A DNA stretch of 64,000 nt, taken from NCBI GenBank assembly GCA_963576565.1, contig OY755040.1, positions 24,928,543-24,992,542 on the forward strand, written 5' to 3'. This document shows, piece after piece, positions 22,291 through 32,829 of this stretch. Both the position numbers and the translations under genes were made by a program. A model generated the notes under the pieces. The model worked only from the letters and a program-made list of their open reading frames with translations, had not been told where the DNA came from and ran no database searches. Every line of letters begins with the position of its first letter. Position 1 is the stretch's first letter. This stretch comes from Aspidapion aeneum. Taxonomy: Eukaryota > Arthropoda > Insecta > Coleoptera > Brentidae.

Positions 22291-22505
22291 TAATTATTAA
22301 AATTATTGCAAATAAATACACAGTTGTTGTAATGTAATTACGCGCGTGCACTCGTGCTCTTTTTTTAACTTAAAATGCATTCGAGTAAATTTTCCAAAAA
22401 TTACCGATAATTTTGAATGCACTCGTTGTATAACTACTAAAAATTAATTTCCATTTAACGACGAATTCTTTTACTTACCTACCTGTGCTATTACTCAGAC
22501 ACGTA

Positions 22506-23438
22506 CCGGGTGGGCCAAAAAAAACCGGACAATTTTTTTACCATTATAACTTTTGAACTATATAATCGATTTTAATGGAACAAACTGCACTTAGCAGATA
22601 ATTATTCAAAGTTTTGACTGAATGTATTTTTTTGTCCACCATGTCAAAAACCAAGGCGGACGAAATTAAAATGTACCCTTGAAAGATGCTCGTTTATTCT
22701 CGTGTTGCGAACATGTCTTAAATATTTTTTTAAATTCGTAAAAAAGCTGCTTTCTTACCACGCACAACAAGGTACGAATTGGCAAAATCGGTTCAGTGGT
22801 TCAAAAAAAAATATTTTTGTTTTTTTGTTTCAACCATTGCTTTGTATATTATATGGTTGCTTTGCCAATCACCACACCGATTTTACTAATTTGCACCTCG
22901 TTGTGTGGGGGAAAAGTAGTGCTAAGAATAAACACGCCATTTTGAAGAATCAAGTATGATTCTGTCCGCCATCTTAAATTTTAAGATTGCGATAAACTTT
23001 GATCATGATCTTTAAAAAGCAATCAATTCTCTCCAGGATGTTTTTTATTTCAACAAAATCGGTTCAGTAGTAATGAATTTATAAGGAAAAAAATGCAGAC
23101 ATGATTGGCAAGGCAATCGTATAATATCGTATAAATATTTTTTTTAGAACCACCGAACCGATTTTGCTGATTCATACCTTGTTGTGCGTGGCAAGAGTGC
23201 TGCTTTTGTAGTGATTTAAAAAAATTATTAAAACATGTTCGCAACATAAAAATAAACGGGCATCTTTCAAGGGTACAATTTTATTGCGTCCGCCATCTTG
23301 GATTTTGAAATGGCGGACAAAGAAATTTATTTATTCAAAACTCTGATTAACTCACTACCAAGTGCGGTTTGTCCCATTAAAATCTTATATAAACTTATAA
23401 TGAAAAAAAAATTGTCCGGTTTTTGTTGGCCGACCCGG
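22506..23438. mobile_element. Mariner-type foldback element, 933 bp
   Basis: The ends CCGGGTGGGCCAAAAAAAAC and GTTGGCCGACCCGG are inverted, flanked by TA (22504-22505; 23439-23440). The inverted repeats extend about 390 bp on each side, with blocks AAACCGGACAATTTTTTT, ACCATGTC/GGCGGAC, and TGAAAGATGC.CGTTTATT. A central non-palindromic part remains. No transposase. TA duplication and GGGTGG-type ends fit Tc1/mariner. Confidence 0.8.
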
Positions 23439-23440
23439 TA

Positions 23441-24927
23441 TATGAACCGAAATTCTTGTATTATAGACCATATTATAAAATTAATGTCCAAAAAATGTAT
23501 TGTTCGTCGTTCATTGAATTTACGAACAATATCGTTTTACTACGAACGTGCGTAAAATACACTTAGCATGCTGAAAGTGGTACTTTTTCGCACCTGTGAG
23601 GTAAAGCTACTTTTCCGCACTAGAGCGGTAAAGCACAAAATATACCACTGTTGATTAACGTTTTACTTCATTTTTTATTTAACAAAATAAGAGTTTTTAT
23701 AATTTCTAATAAATCAGCGACGATTGGAGACTAGAAGGAAAAGTGCTGTACCTAACACATGCGAAAAGCAGGGCCGTATCTAGGAGAGGGGGGATCAAGG
23801 GGATCAATCCCCCTCGAAATGTTTAGGACTCAAAAATAATAAAATATTTAGTAGGGATAAAGTAGTAGAGATATGGGCAATTCGCATTTTTTTTATGGCA
23901 TAATTGAAGTTTTATTATAAGTAATCTATTTTAAAATAAAAACTTTAATCTTAATCGCATTTTACAGTATGCAAAGTAAGGTGCAAAATATTTTTGTCCT
24001 CTAAATTTCATTCATGTCCCCAGAATTTTTCTTTCAATTTCTAAAAAAACTATTGCTTAATAACACCTATAATTTAATTCATAAACAGTTGTGTTTTAAA
24101 TAATCTGACTTGTCTTGACCACAGTGTACAAGTTATCTACACTGCGCCTTGACTGCGAAATTAATCCAAGATTTAAGCAGCTTCCAAAAAATTTTTTGGT
24201 CGAGTTTTTGAACTGGATTTTTGCCCAGTCAATGACAAATTTTTGCTTGACAAATATAAATTTGACTGAAAAAGTATGCTGGGTTGATTTATTTTATTGA
24301 GATTTTAAAAAAACTTTTTATATTCTCAAAATAAGTTTGTGACAAAAAAGACCTAACCACTATTAAAGGGGTCTGTCTAGGATACGATAACTCAAAAATC
24401 AATAAATTTTAGCCATTTAACTGCCAAGATTCCCATTTTGATAACACTTATTAAAAAAATACTTTCAGAGGAATTTATTCATATTTTTTTTTTTTTAATA
24501 AAACCAAATATTTTTAGTAATTAGGCAATATGTTTGCTAGTTTAATGAACATTTTTACTTAGTTTCTGTTTTGATCAAAATCAAAGTTTTTTACCCCTTT
24601 TAGATTTTTTATAATCAAAACCTTAAAAACTATTTTAATTTTTTTACTGGTTTTTCAAGTTAGGTAGGTATTCAATGGACCTACCTAATAGATAGTTTTG
24701 CACTTGATTTTATTCTTTAGATTTTGAGAAACCCGTTTTTAGTTAGGCATGCGCCAAAATCGGGGCATCATTTTTTTTTAATTAACTAAAATAACGTAGA
24801 AATCGCACATTGTTTCAAAACTTAATGTTTAACAAAAAAGAAGCTGGCGCAATGTTTTCTTTTTTATTTAGCACTATACGGATCATTAAAATATAAATTT
24901 TTTTATGGCCGATTAGAAACACAAGTG
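23441..24927. other. Unannotated AT-rich stretch
   Basis: No gene recognised. CAGGGCCGTATCTAGG at 23770-23785 is a probable orphan hAT left end followed by a G/C-rich head; its right end was not found. Confidence 0.4.
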
Positions 24928-25101
24928 CAGTGGTGCACCCAGGAATATGTCTTGGGGGGGGGGCGAGGCCTCTTGGGGGGGGGGGGGCCGAAGCCTCATG
25001 ATGTCGAATTTTAAGCTATTGTTTGTGTTTTTTTTCTGAAATATGTCGAAAATATGTAAAAAAATCTAAGGCTTGGAGGGCCCCCCCTGGGTGCGCCCAT
25101 G
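24928..25101. mobile_element. hAT MITE (CAGTGGTGCACCCAGG type)
   Basis: The left end CAGTGGTGCACCCAGG and the right end CCTGGGTGCGCCCATG bracket 174 bp with two long G-runs near the left end. Imperfect flanking duplication: CAAGTG immediately on both sides. Same family as 9328 and 54007. Confidence 0.75.
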
Positions 25102-25355
25102 CAAGTGTAAGACCATATAATAATATATTGAAATTCGACGTTGGATAAAATTTCTTGCAACCATTTTTGTAATAACTAAAAACACTGTACGAACTTGCTT
25201 TTCGAGATATTGAAATGAAACGCAAAATTCAATTTTAAAGCAAGATTTTTTACCACGTATGGACTATTTCTTTAAATGTAATACCTCTCTTTAGTTGGGA
25301 AGGTATTAGAATCTTATACCTCGTTTATGTATTTTGCAGATTTTTTTGGTAGAGA

Positions 25356-25566
25356 CAGTAGCGTGTCGTGGATTAAAGGGCGGGGGGGGCGAAGATCGTA
25401 AGGGGCGCAAATATAGGTATGGGAGTCAAATAAATTACAAACCTTTTTTTAAAATAATAACACTATTAATTCTATTTTTTTCTCAAAGGACGCCAGGGGC
25501 GCCACGCGCAGAGGGGCATGGGGGGGGGCGTTCGCCCCCCCTGGCCTTCTATACGACACGCCACTG
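25356..25566. mobile_element. hAT MITE with perfect 8-bp duplication GGTAGAGA
   Basis: The ends CAGTAGCGTGTCGT and ACGACACGCCACTG are inverted repeats, flanked by GGTAGAGA at 25348-25355 and 25567-25574. 211 bp with internal G/C runs. The ORF at 25334-25630 spans it and is not coding. Confidence 0.9.
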
Positions 25567-25569
25567 GGT

Positions 25570-26397
25570 AGAGAAGAAAACATTTGCAATTTCCAACACA
25601 AAACGCAAACTTTCCAAAATTCCATTTTAAATTTCTTATCCCCCCCAAAATTTTTTACCTTGGTAAAAGTCTGTGTATCTACCTATTTTGACGACATAGC
25701 GGTGACACGTTATGCAGACCAGTTTTATTTACCCAACAAAAACAATTGTTCCAAGCTAAAAAACTTTTAAAAATCCTTCAAAATCCTAATTCTATATCAT
25801 TTAAAAGTCCAGTGAACCGATAAAAAACATGTTGCACATTGTCACGTGCTTCATCTGTGCTTGCATCTGTTTCTTTTTTTTGTAATATCTTTCATCCCTA
25901 ATAATAGATTTTGAGCGAGCAGGAGCAGAATTAAAATACGGCATGTGCGTAAATCCGTGAAAAAATACACAATTTTACCTATTTTTTTTTAAATAAAAGT
26001 TATACAAAATAAGATGGTAAAGGGGACCATACACGAGGCAATGACCAAAGTCCGAATAGTGGCATAAAACCCGCGCCACTTCTTTTTTTTATAGTTTTTT
26101 TCACAAAAATTACTTTATTTCCCAAACTGTTTCCCAGTAGGATTTTTTTTGCCGGTTGTGCTAAATTTGGAAGCTCATACATTTTGGTGTCAAATGTTAA
26201 ATGACCAATATTTCCATATGGCTGGCCTGTCAACTTATTGCTTATTACCATCCAGTTGTGTTATAGAATTAAAAATATCTAAAAATTGTGTGTGCAAAGC
26301 TCATAACTTAAAACTACTTTATCCTTATAAATCCAAGTAAAAACACATCAAAATATTGACAAGTGGTGTAAAAGTGAGACACCCAAAACCCTGTTGA
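25570..26397. other. Unannotated stretch
   Basis: No gene or repeat recognised. Two short ORFs on opposite strands overlap at 26149-26251 and show no family features. Confidence 0.4.
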
Positions 26398-26851
26398 AAA
26401 ATACTCTGCCAATATATGGGCCCCTAAGCTCACACTAGGTACTATAGTTATAGTGTACGTGCGAGCTAATAAAACTAAAACTTGAAATATATCTTATTCC
26501 ACTCCAGACTAAATTACCTTTTGTTTGATACCACACAAGCCATGTTTTGACTTAAACTCAAATTTTTGAAATCTACCCCCACCCTTAAAAAAACAAAAAC
26601 TAAAATGTATTTTGTTTAACTCCGGACTCAATTACCTTTCGTTTGATATCACACACGCCATATTTTCACATAAACTCTAATTTTTGAAATCTTCCCCCAC
26701 CCTTTTATTTGGCTTGTGTTCGGTGGGTTTTGTTCATTTTTAAATGGGACCATCTCGACCCAAGACCCAGCCTAGGTACCAAATTTCATTAAAATCGGCC
26801 AAGCCAATGAGTTATGCGCGTTGGTCGTTACAGACAGACATCCAGACATAC

Positions 26852-26884
<33 letters not shown>

Positions 26885-27028
26885 TACAGACAGACAGACA
26901 GACAGACAAACAGACGGCGCGACAAAAAAGTTTCAAAATCATCTGAAACGCAAAGATATATAAAAAATGTTGAAATCGGAGCAATTTTTTTTTCTCGAAA
27001 ATATTAGGATCACCATAGCTCACACTAC
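26398..27028 (+). mobile_element. Helentron/HINE-like element, copy 3
   Basis: Starts AATACTCTGCC and has two internal direct repeats and a (CAGA)n tract (about 26834-26915). It lacks the last half of the terminal hairpin, ending at AGCTCACACTAC. The ORF 26772-27023 is microsatellite-derived. Confidence 0.75.
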
Positions 27029-27387
27029 AATTGAATTCCGATAGATTTTCTATTATAAACTGATAGCAGCAGTTGTAAGGACCTCATACCTACAATTTAT
27101 TTTATTTTTTTATAAAAAATAGGCTCATAATTAAAATTACAAAATCCATAGCTTTATTTGTGATATAAAGCTTTTAAAAACGTTACCGAAACTTTTATCG
27201 TGTGACTTCGTAGATCTGTTTGGCGCGTATCTTCCTATAAATAAATATTTTTGCACTTATTTGTTCTGTTTAAGTAAAAAAAAAACAAAAACTTATGTCA
27301 CTGCCTCATATTTCGGCTGACCTGTCTTAGTTTTGAACTTTTTCAAGGTAAAATATGAGACACAGTTTTTATTTATTTTTTTCATAT
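27029..27387. other. Unannotated stretch
   Basis: Nothing recognised between the HINE-like copy and the solo LTR. Confidence 0.4.
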
Positions 27388-27876
27388 TGTCACGAGGGGG
27401 TTTTATCGTGACGTAACACAGTTTAAGTTAGGTGTTATAGTTTTATTTAACACGACTTATAATTACTACTTACATTGTACTTGAATACATCTTGTCTACA
27501 AATGTGTATCTTCTCGATACGCTCAACTTCTTATAACTTCTGACTATCGTACTACTTGTCTTTACTGTTAACTACGCCTGGGACGTTAGGTTCTCAGCTT
27601 ACAACTAACTGCTAAACTCTTTTGGAGATGCTTTTATTACAAACCGTTTGCCATTGATAGGATATCGAGATGTGTTTTGTTTCCTGTATAAACATCATTG
27701 ATGACCGATTAATCGCTTCTGGTTTATAATAATTCTGTATACAATTTATTACTTTTAATACAATTTGAACTATATACAGAAGTTCATTTCCTTAGGTTGT
27801 TTAGGGTTAATGTGTACTTGCTTATAAACGTAACTTGTGCCATTTAGTTAATAGGACATTATTTTCTATCCTGACA
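27388..27876. mobile_element. Solo LTR, 489 bp, ATAT duplication
   Basis: Begins TGTCACGAGGGGG and ends CCTGACA, giving the TGTCA...TGACA terminal inversion usual for LTRs. Immediately flanked by ATAT at 27384-27387 and 27877-27880, a 4-bp target duplication fitting Ty3/gypsy-type integration. No internal retroviral-like coding sequence is present, so this is the product of LTR-LTR recombination. Strand is not decided. Confidence 0.72.
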
Positions 27877-28260
27877 ATATTATAGGTCAAATTTCTATGT
27901 TTTTACATGTGCAATATTTTTCTGATTATCGCTTATATCCTAAAAAAATATTCCAGTCCTACAGAGCAGTCTAAAATCTTGAAAATATAAAAAGTATCTC
28001 ATTTTTACACCACTTGACCCTATGACTTAAGTGGTATGAAATCAAAGGTATAAAGTCTGATGCAGAGGCGCAACTACTAAGCAATTTTGCGGGATTGAGC
28101 CTTAGGGATGATACAGGGACACATGAAAGATTCATCAGTTTTTGGATGATTCCGATAAAATTCAAAAATGCTGGTACGGGACAGGGGATGCGACATGGCT
28201 TAACATTGCAATATAAAAAACTATGGAAAAATTGTAGATTTAATAGGAAAAGTAAATGAC

Positions 28261-28720
28261 GTGGCCGACCGCCTTAGCGCGTTGATTCGTGTATATATAG
28301 CTGCAGAGATTGCTATAGTCCAAATTATACGCACTTGTAATGACGTCATTTTTGTTTATCTTTGTTTAGTATATTATAAACAGCGGTGACAATAAACTTC
28401 TTAAAAAAAGTAGTGTCTATGATCAATTCATTTTTTAAATAGGTAGGTAATTGGTTATGTGAAGTGCGTGCGTCACTGTCGTGCGTCACTGTCAAAAACA
28501 TGAGTTTCTCAACATACGTTTTTTTCTCACCTGGTGACTTCACTACAAATGCGTATAATTTAGACTATATGGCTGGGCCGACCGCGCGTATACCGCGATC
28601 GCTGCTAATCTTGTGTGTTCAAGTTCCACCTCGGCCATATAGTCGTTATTGTACCATCTCAACAAGGCATATCTCGACATAAATTTTCGCTAAAAAGACT
28701 GGGTAATTGATTCTAGTTTG
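28261..28720 (+). mobile_element. tRNA-derived SINE, copy 1, interrupted by a MITE
   Basis: The head GTGGCCGACCGCCTTAGCGC carries an A-box-like TTAGCGCGTTG. After the MITE at 28316-28567 the SINE resumes with GGGCCGACCGCG and a B-box-like GTGTTCAAGTTCC (28617-28629). The tail shares AAAAAGACTGGG with the second copy at 32545-32760. The ORF 28464-28682 is not a gene. Confidence 0.75.
28316..28567. mobile_element. TA-flanked MITE inserted in SINE copy 1
   Basis: TAGTCCAAATTATACGCA and TGCGTATAATTTAGACTA are inverted ends, with TA next to each (28314-28315; 28568-28569). Removing it restores a continuous SINE (GATTGCTATATGGCTGGG), compatible with a Tc1/mariner-type insertion. Confidence 0.78.
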
Positions 28721-30044
28721 ACAAGGAGGCCCATTACAATTTTTTTTTAATAAGAAAAATGGTGCCTGTTTACGCACAAGCGATTTAAATTTACTACTCT
28801 CTTACCCGCATTTTTTAATATAATTGGGTACATTAAACGCAATTCGCAAGAACAAGAGAGATTAAAACCTTTCCGCTTGCTAACAAGGACATTTTTTCCC
28901 TTTTTCCTTCCTTTCTACAAAGTGACAATATTTTCTGATTTTTTAAACTAAAGCTAATAAACTAAATAGTTATACCTCCAATCAACTTCGTTATGGTGAG
29001 GCTGTGATCAGGGCCCTGCAGAAGAGAAAAAATCGACTTGGTAAGTGCCCTAGCAGTAAACAGCTGTAGATTTCCTAAAACGAACCTATAGCATAAATTT
29101 CACCCTTCCTTCCCGATCAATGTTACTACGCAGTTAGCTCCTTCCATACTTGTGCACTATGCGTGAACAGTGTAAAGTACTTTTTTTAAAAAATCACGGC
29201 AATTTTTTTTTAATAAAAAAAATGCCTACAGAACAAAATTTTGCGATATAAAAAATATCTAGCTAAGTAAAGTAAAAAGAAATTGAGTCGCAAACAAAAG
29301 TTTTACCAAATTTAGGTACTTTAAAAAAAAATGGAGCCGTTGAAAGAATAATAGGTACCAAATTTCTTTAAAAAATTAGGTTCTTTTTAAAAAAAAATGG
29401 CAAGCGATAATTTTAGAAAAATAAAAAAAATTAAGAAAAAAAAGGCGCAGGCCATATAATTTCGAGAATAATGGCACCAAATGCAAAAGTTCGAAAGTAA
29501 AAAGTGCCGCAGGGTAAAATTTTCATGGAAACTATGCTTATTTGGTCTAGGGACTAGACCCCCCTAATCACGGCCTCTTTTTAGTTCATTTTAGCAAGTG
29601 AAAGTACAATGGGGGAAATTTTTGTTAAGTAGAAGGGAAGTGGCAAATATTGCAACACGTTTGGGCTTATCAATTAATTTTGTTTTTTAATTTTTTGATG
29701 TAAATAAAACATAGAAGTTCTAGTGTTTATGTTATGTAAAAACGGAAACGTTTTTTCTGAAGTGTTTTATTTTTTATCCTAAAATCGTTATATAATCAAT
29801 AAATTTGACCTTATACAGAATATTTAAAACTGCCCAATTTTTAAACCCCTTACAGAAAAATTCAAAACCAAGTCCGACGGATCCGATCCGTTTTCGAGAC
29901 AAACAATGTCCGAACAAAAGAACTATACATATATTACATACATGCCCTTCCATTGGCGTGCGGTTCATGTAAGCAAGGGAATCATTGCTTCCCCTAACTA
30001 TATTATAATATTATTTTTGATATACACTTAAAGACAAGCCGCCC
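28721..30044. other. Unannotated stretch
   Basis: No gene recognised. GAGGCTGTGATCAGGG near 28999 and CCCCTAATCACGGCCTC near 29561 could be ends of a degenerate ~570-bp transposon. GGCGTGCGGTTCATGTA at about 29955 resembles a hAT head. Confidence 0.4.
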
Positions 30045-30585
30045 AGCACCTACACTTCAAAGATATGCAAGCTTCTGTCGAAGGAAGCTATTTTCCTGGG
30101 AGTTAGTTGACTCACTTCTTAAGACGATAGAGTACAGAGGTACTGGTGCCTTTTACGAAGTAACGCAGGACGATGTGCTACTGCAGGACTCTTTGGCTTT
30201 ACCAATTGCCTTCAGATGTTATTTTATTGGGTAGTATCCAGTAAGCCGTCCGACTACTAGTCTTAAGTCCCTCCTGTTTATTTCTACAACCGAACCGTTT
30301 TGATTGTTTTTTCCTGGATTTTGCCTCCAGTAAAATAATATATTCATTTTTTATTCATGTTTATTTTATGTACTGGCTTTTTATTAATCCACAGAAGGGT
30401 TCTAGTCAACAATAGGGTGTTGCTGTCCCTTTTACCACAGTTTAGGTATCTTTTCACACTATGCTTTCACTTGGCGAAGCTGTCTCCTTCCTCATTTCCT
30501 TCAATGTCGTGATGTCCTGGTACCCACGCCAGTTTGATTTTGTTGTTGTGAGCTAGTCTGTGGTGGTATTACCACAAAAAATACT
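30045..30585 (-). mobile_element. LINE ORF2 remnant: RNase H and C-terminal region
   Basis: On the minus strand 30580-30490 reads KIKLAWVPGHHDIEGNEEGD, the WVPGHxxIxGNExAD motif of LINE RNase H domains, then a stop. Further downstream (about 30300-30060) RRDLRLVVGRLTGYYPI and HLKAIGKAKES correspond to the region that follows RNase H in Jockey/I/Loa-group LINEs (usually RLLTGHxxLxxHLxxxG). Several stops make it a dead copy. A HINE-like element is inserted at its 5' side at 30586. Confidence 0.7.
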
Positions 30586-31035
30586 CTGCCAATCTATGGG
30601 CACCTAAGCTCACACTAGGTACTATAGTTATAGTGTGAGCTAATATAATCAAAAACTGAAATATATTTTATTCAACTCCAGACTCAATTACCTTTCGTTT
30701 GATACCACACAAGCAATGTTTTGACTTAAACTCAAATTTTTTAAATCTACCCCCACCCTTTTTAAAAAAACTAAAATATATTTTGTTTAACTCCAGACTC
30801 AATTACCTTTCGTTTGATATCACACACGCCATATTTTCACATAAACTCTAATTTTTGGAATCTACCCCCACCCTTTTATTTGGCTTGCGTTCGGTGGATT
30901 TTGTTCATTTTTAAATGGGACCATCATGGCCCAAGACCCAACTTAGGTACCAAATTTTATTAAAATCGGAGAAGCGGTTTTTGAGTTATGCGGGTTGGTC
31001 GTTACAGACAGACATACAGACAGACAGACAGACAT

Positions 31036-31077
<42 letters not shown>

Positions 31078-31213
31078 GGCAAAACAAAAAAGTTTCAAAA
31101 TCATCTGAAACGCAAACATATATAAAAATTTTTGAAATCGGAGCAACTTTTTTTTTCTCGAAAAAATTGGAATCACCATAGCTCACACTACTTATAGAGT
31201 AGTAGTGTGAGCT
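30586..31213 (+). mobile_element. Helentron/HINE-like element, copy 4
   Basis: Starts AAAAATACTCTGCC and has two internal repeats, (CAGA)n at about 31009-31077 and a terminal hairpin AGCTCACAC...GTGTGAGCT (31180-31213). It interrupts the LINE RNase H remnant. The ORFs 30915-31186 on both strands come from the microsatellite. Confidence 0.78.
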
Positions 31214-31336
31214 AATATATAGGACTTTGTTGTATTACTTATTTTAAAGATATAGAGACGCGACTAGACGTGAGAAACTCCTCAACGTCAAATTTATTTA
31301 AGTCAAAATCAAAGGATATATATACTATATTCTAGC

Positions 31337-31465
31337 CAGTGGCGTATATAGAAAAATGTTTCAGGGGGGGGGCGAACAGTTTCGGGGGGGCCCGATACCT
31401 CATGAGGCCGTATTTTATGCTATTTTATGTTTGTATTTAGGAAATATGTGGAAAATATGTCATAC
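31337..31465. mobile_element. Truncated hAT MITE
   Basis: The left end CAGTGGCGTATATAGAAAAA, the G-run and the body shared with 41615 and 43204 are present. Similarity stops near 31465 and the right end is missing. Confidence 0.7.
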
Positions 31466-31620
31466 ACACAGGGTCACTCTCCCAGACTAGCTTTGACACA
31501 TTATTAGAAGCTTTATCGCCGCTTGGCTGTCCGAAAGTAAGGAAATATGCTGTTCATTAAGACCCCATGTATGCTGAGGTGTCCAGGTTTAGTAGTTTGT
31601 CTGTTTTAATAATCCTATTA

Positions 31621-32256
31621 CAGTGAAACCTCCTATAAGCGGACACTCACGGTTCCGTCGATTTTGTCCGCTAATTGGAGGTGTCCGCTTAAGAGAGGGA
31701 ACGGCAAAATTTTGATATATATTTATTAACAATTTCCGCTGCTTGAAATTTTCCGATATTAAATTTTTCGGCGATCTTTTCTTTCTGATAGATGTTCCTT
31801 CTCCGAAACGTTAACAACTTCCATTTTTCCACATAAACTAAGAAGTTTTTTTACTAGGCGCCATTTCAAAGAGACCCATTACCCAACTGAACAATAAACA
31901 CATCATTCTTGCCGAGTAAAATAATGTTGTTAATACGACAGAAGTATTTAGTCTTCGCATTAAAACGGAAAGACGTAATTTCCCGGCTGTAGAGTGCATT
32001 GTTGTCAACATACTACATAATATTTATGCCCATGTCGTGCAGCGCTCCGTCCCGTTGTCAGAGGTTCGCGTCCGGTTAAGGGAGGTTTCAGAATTGTTTA
32101 CTCAAAAAAAATTGTCCGCGTCCGGTTATTAGAGTGTCCGGTTATAGGAGGGAATTTTACATGTAAAGACATAGGCAAAAGCTTGGTTCCAACAAACTTG
32201 TCCGCCTAAAGAGAGTGTCCGCTTAATAGAGGTGTCCGCAAAGAGAGGTTTTACTG
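31621..32256 (-). mobile_element. Tigger/pogo-like DNA transposon, internally deleted (copy 2)
   Basis: Inverted relative to copy 1 (13513-14099), with the ends CAGTGAAACCTCC and ...GAGGTTTTACTG flanked by TA (31619-31620; 32257-32258). On the minus strand the transposase remnant starts at 31864 and includes KMEVVNVSEKEHLSERK and EKFNIGKFQAAEIVNKY in separate frames, the pogo/CENP-B-type helix-turn-helix. Copy 2 has sequence missing in copy 1, so the two arose by different deletions of one parent. Confidence 0.85.
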
Positions 32257-32544
32257 TATATGCATGTGTTAATGCCTCTGCTTAAGGCTAAGGCTGTAGC
32301 CTGGCAAGTTGACATTGGTCCTTTTATCCCCAAACAGACTACCCTGTTTCAGTTCAGTTTGGTCAGAGCAGATTTCTGGTCGACTTTTAGCAACCATACT
32401 AGTGACGCGTAAGTATAACAGAATACTTAACTGTGGAAGCAGCCATAAGTTAAATATATTACGTAACATAACTATGAATGAGTTTATCTTTGTCTTAGAT
32501 GTAACGTATTTTTTTTTGTTTTTGTTTTTTTATACTGGGACTTT

Positions 32545-32760
32545 CCATCCATAGCTAGGATCAATCGCCCAGTCTTTTTAGCTAAATTTTATGCCTTGTT
32601 GGGACGTTACAAAAACAACCATATGCCGATGTGGGACTGGAACCCGCAAGATACCCATCGCGCCCAGCCTACGCGCGGTCTGTCCAGATAGCAAGCATTG
32701 CAGCCATATGCACGAACCAACGCGCTAAGCCGGTCGGCCACGGTTCGCATCTGACGAGTA
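32545..32760 (-). mobile_element. tRNA-derived SINE, copy 2
   Basis: On the minus strand GTGGCCGACCGGCTTAGCGC (A-box region, plus coordinates 32741-32718) is followed about 80 bp later by GCGGGTTCCAGTCCC (B box, 32646-32632) and CCAACAAGGCAT, ending near AAAAAGACTGGGCGATTGAT. Same family as 28261-28720; this copy is uninterrupted. Confidence 0.78.
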
Positions 32761-32829
32761 ACGTGTAACAGGCGGCTGTGTGACAGTGGTACTGTCACCT
32801 CAAGTGGCCAAGGCATAAATGTTGTGAGC

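Noticed and set aside
28999..29575. Possible ~570-bp transposon with GAGGCYGTGAT ends
   Set aside because: The inverted ends are short and imperfect, and no flanking duplication was found; kept only as a remark.
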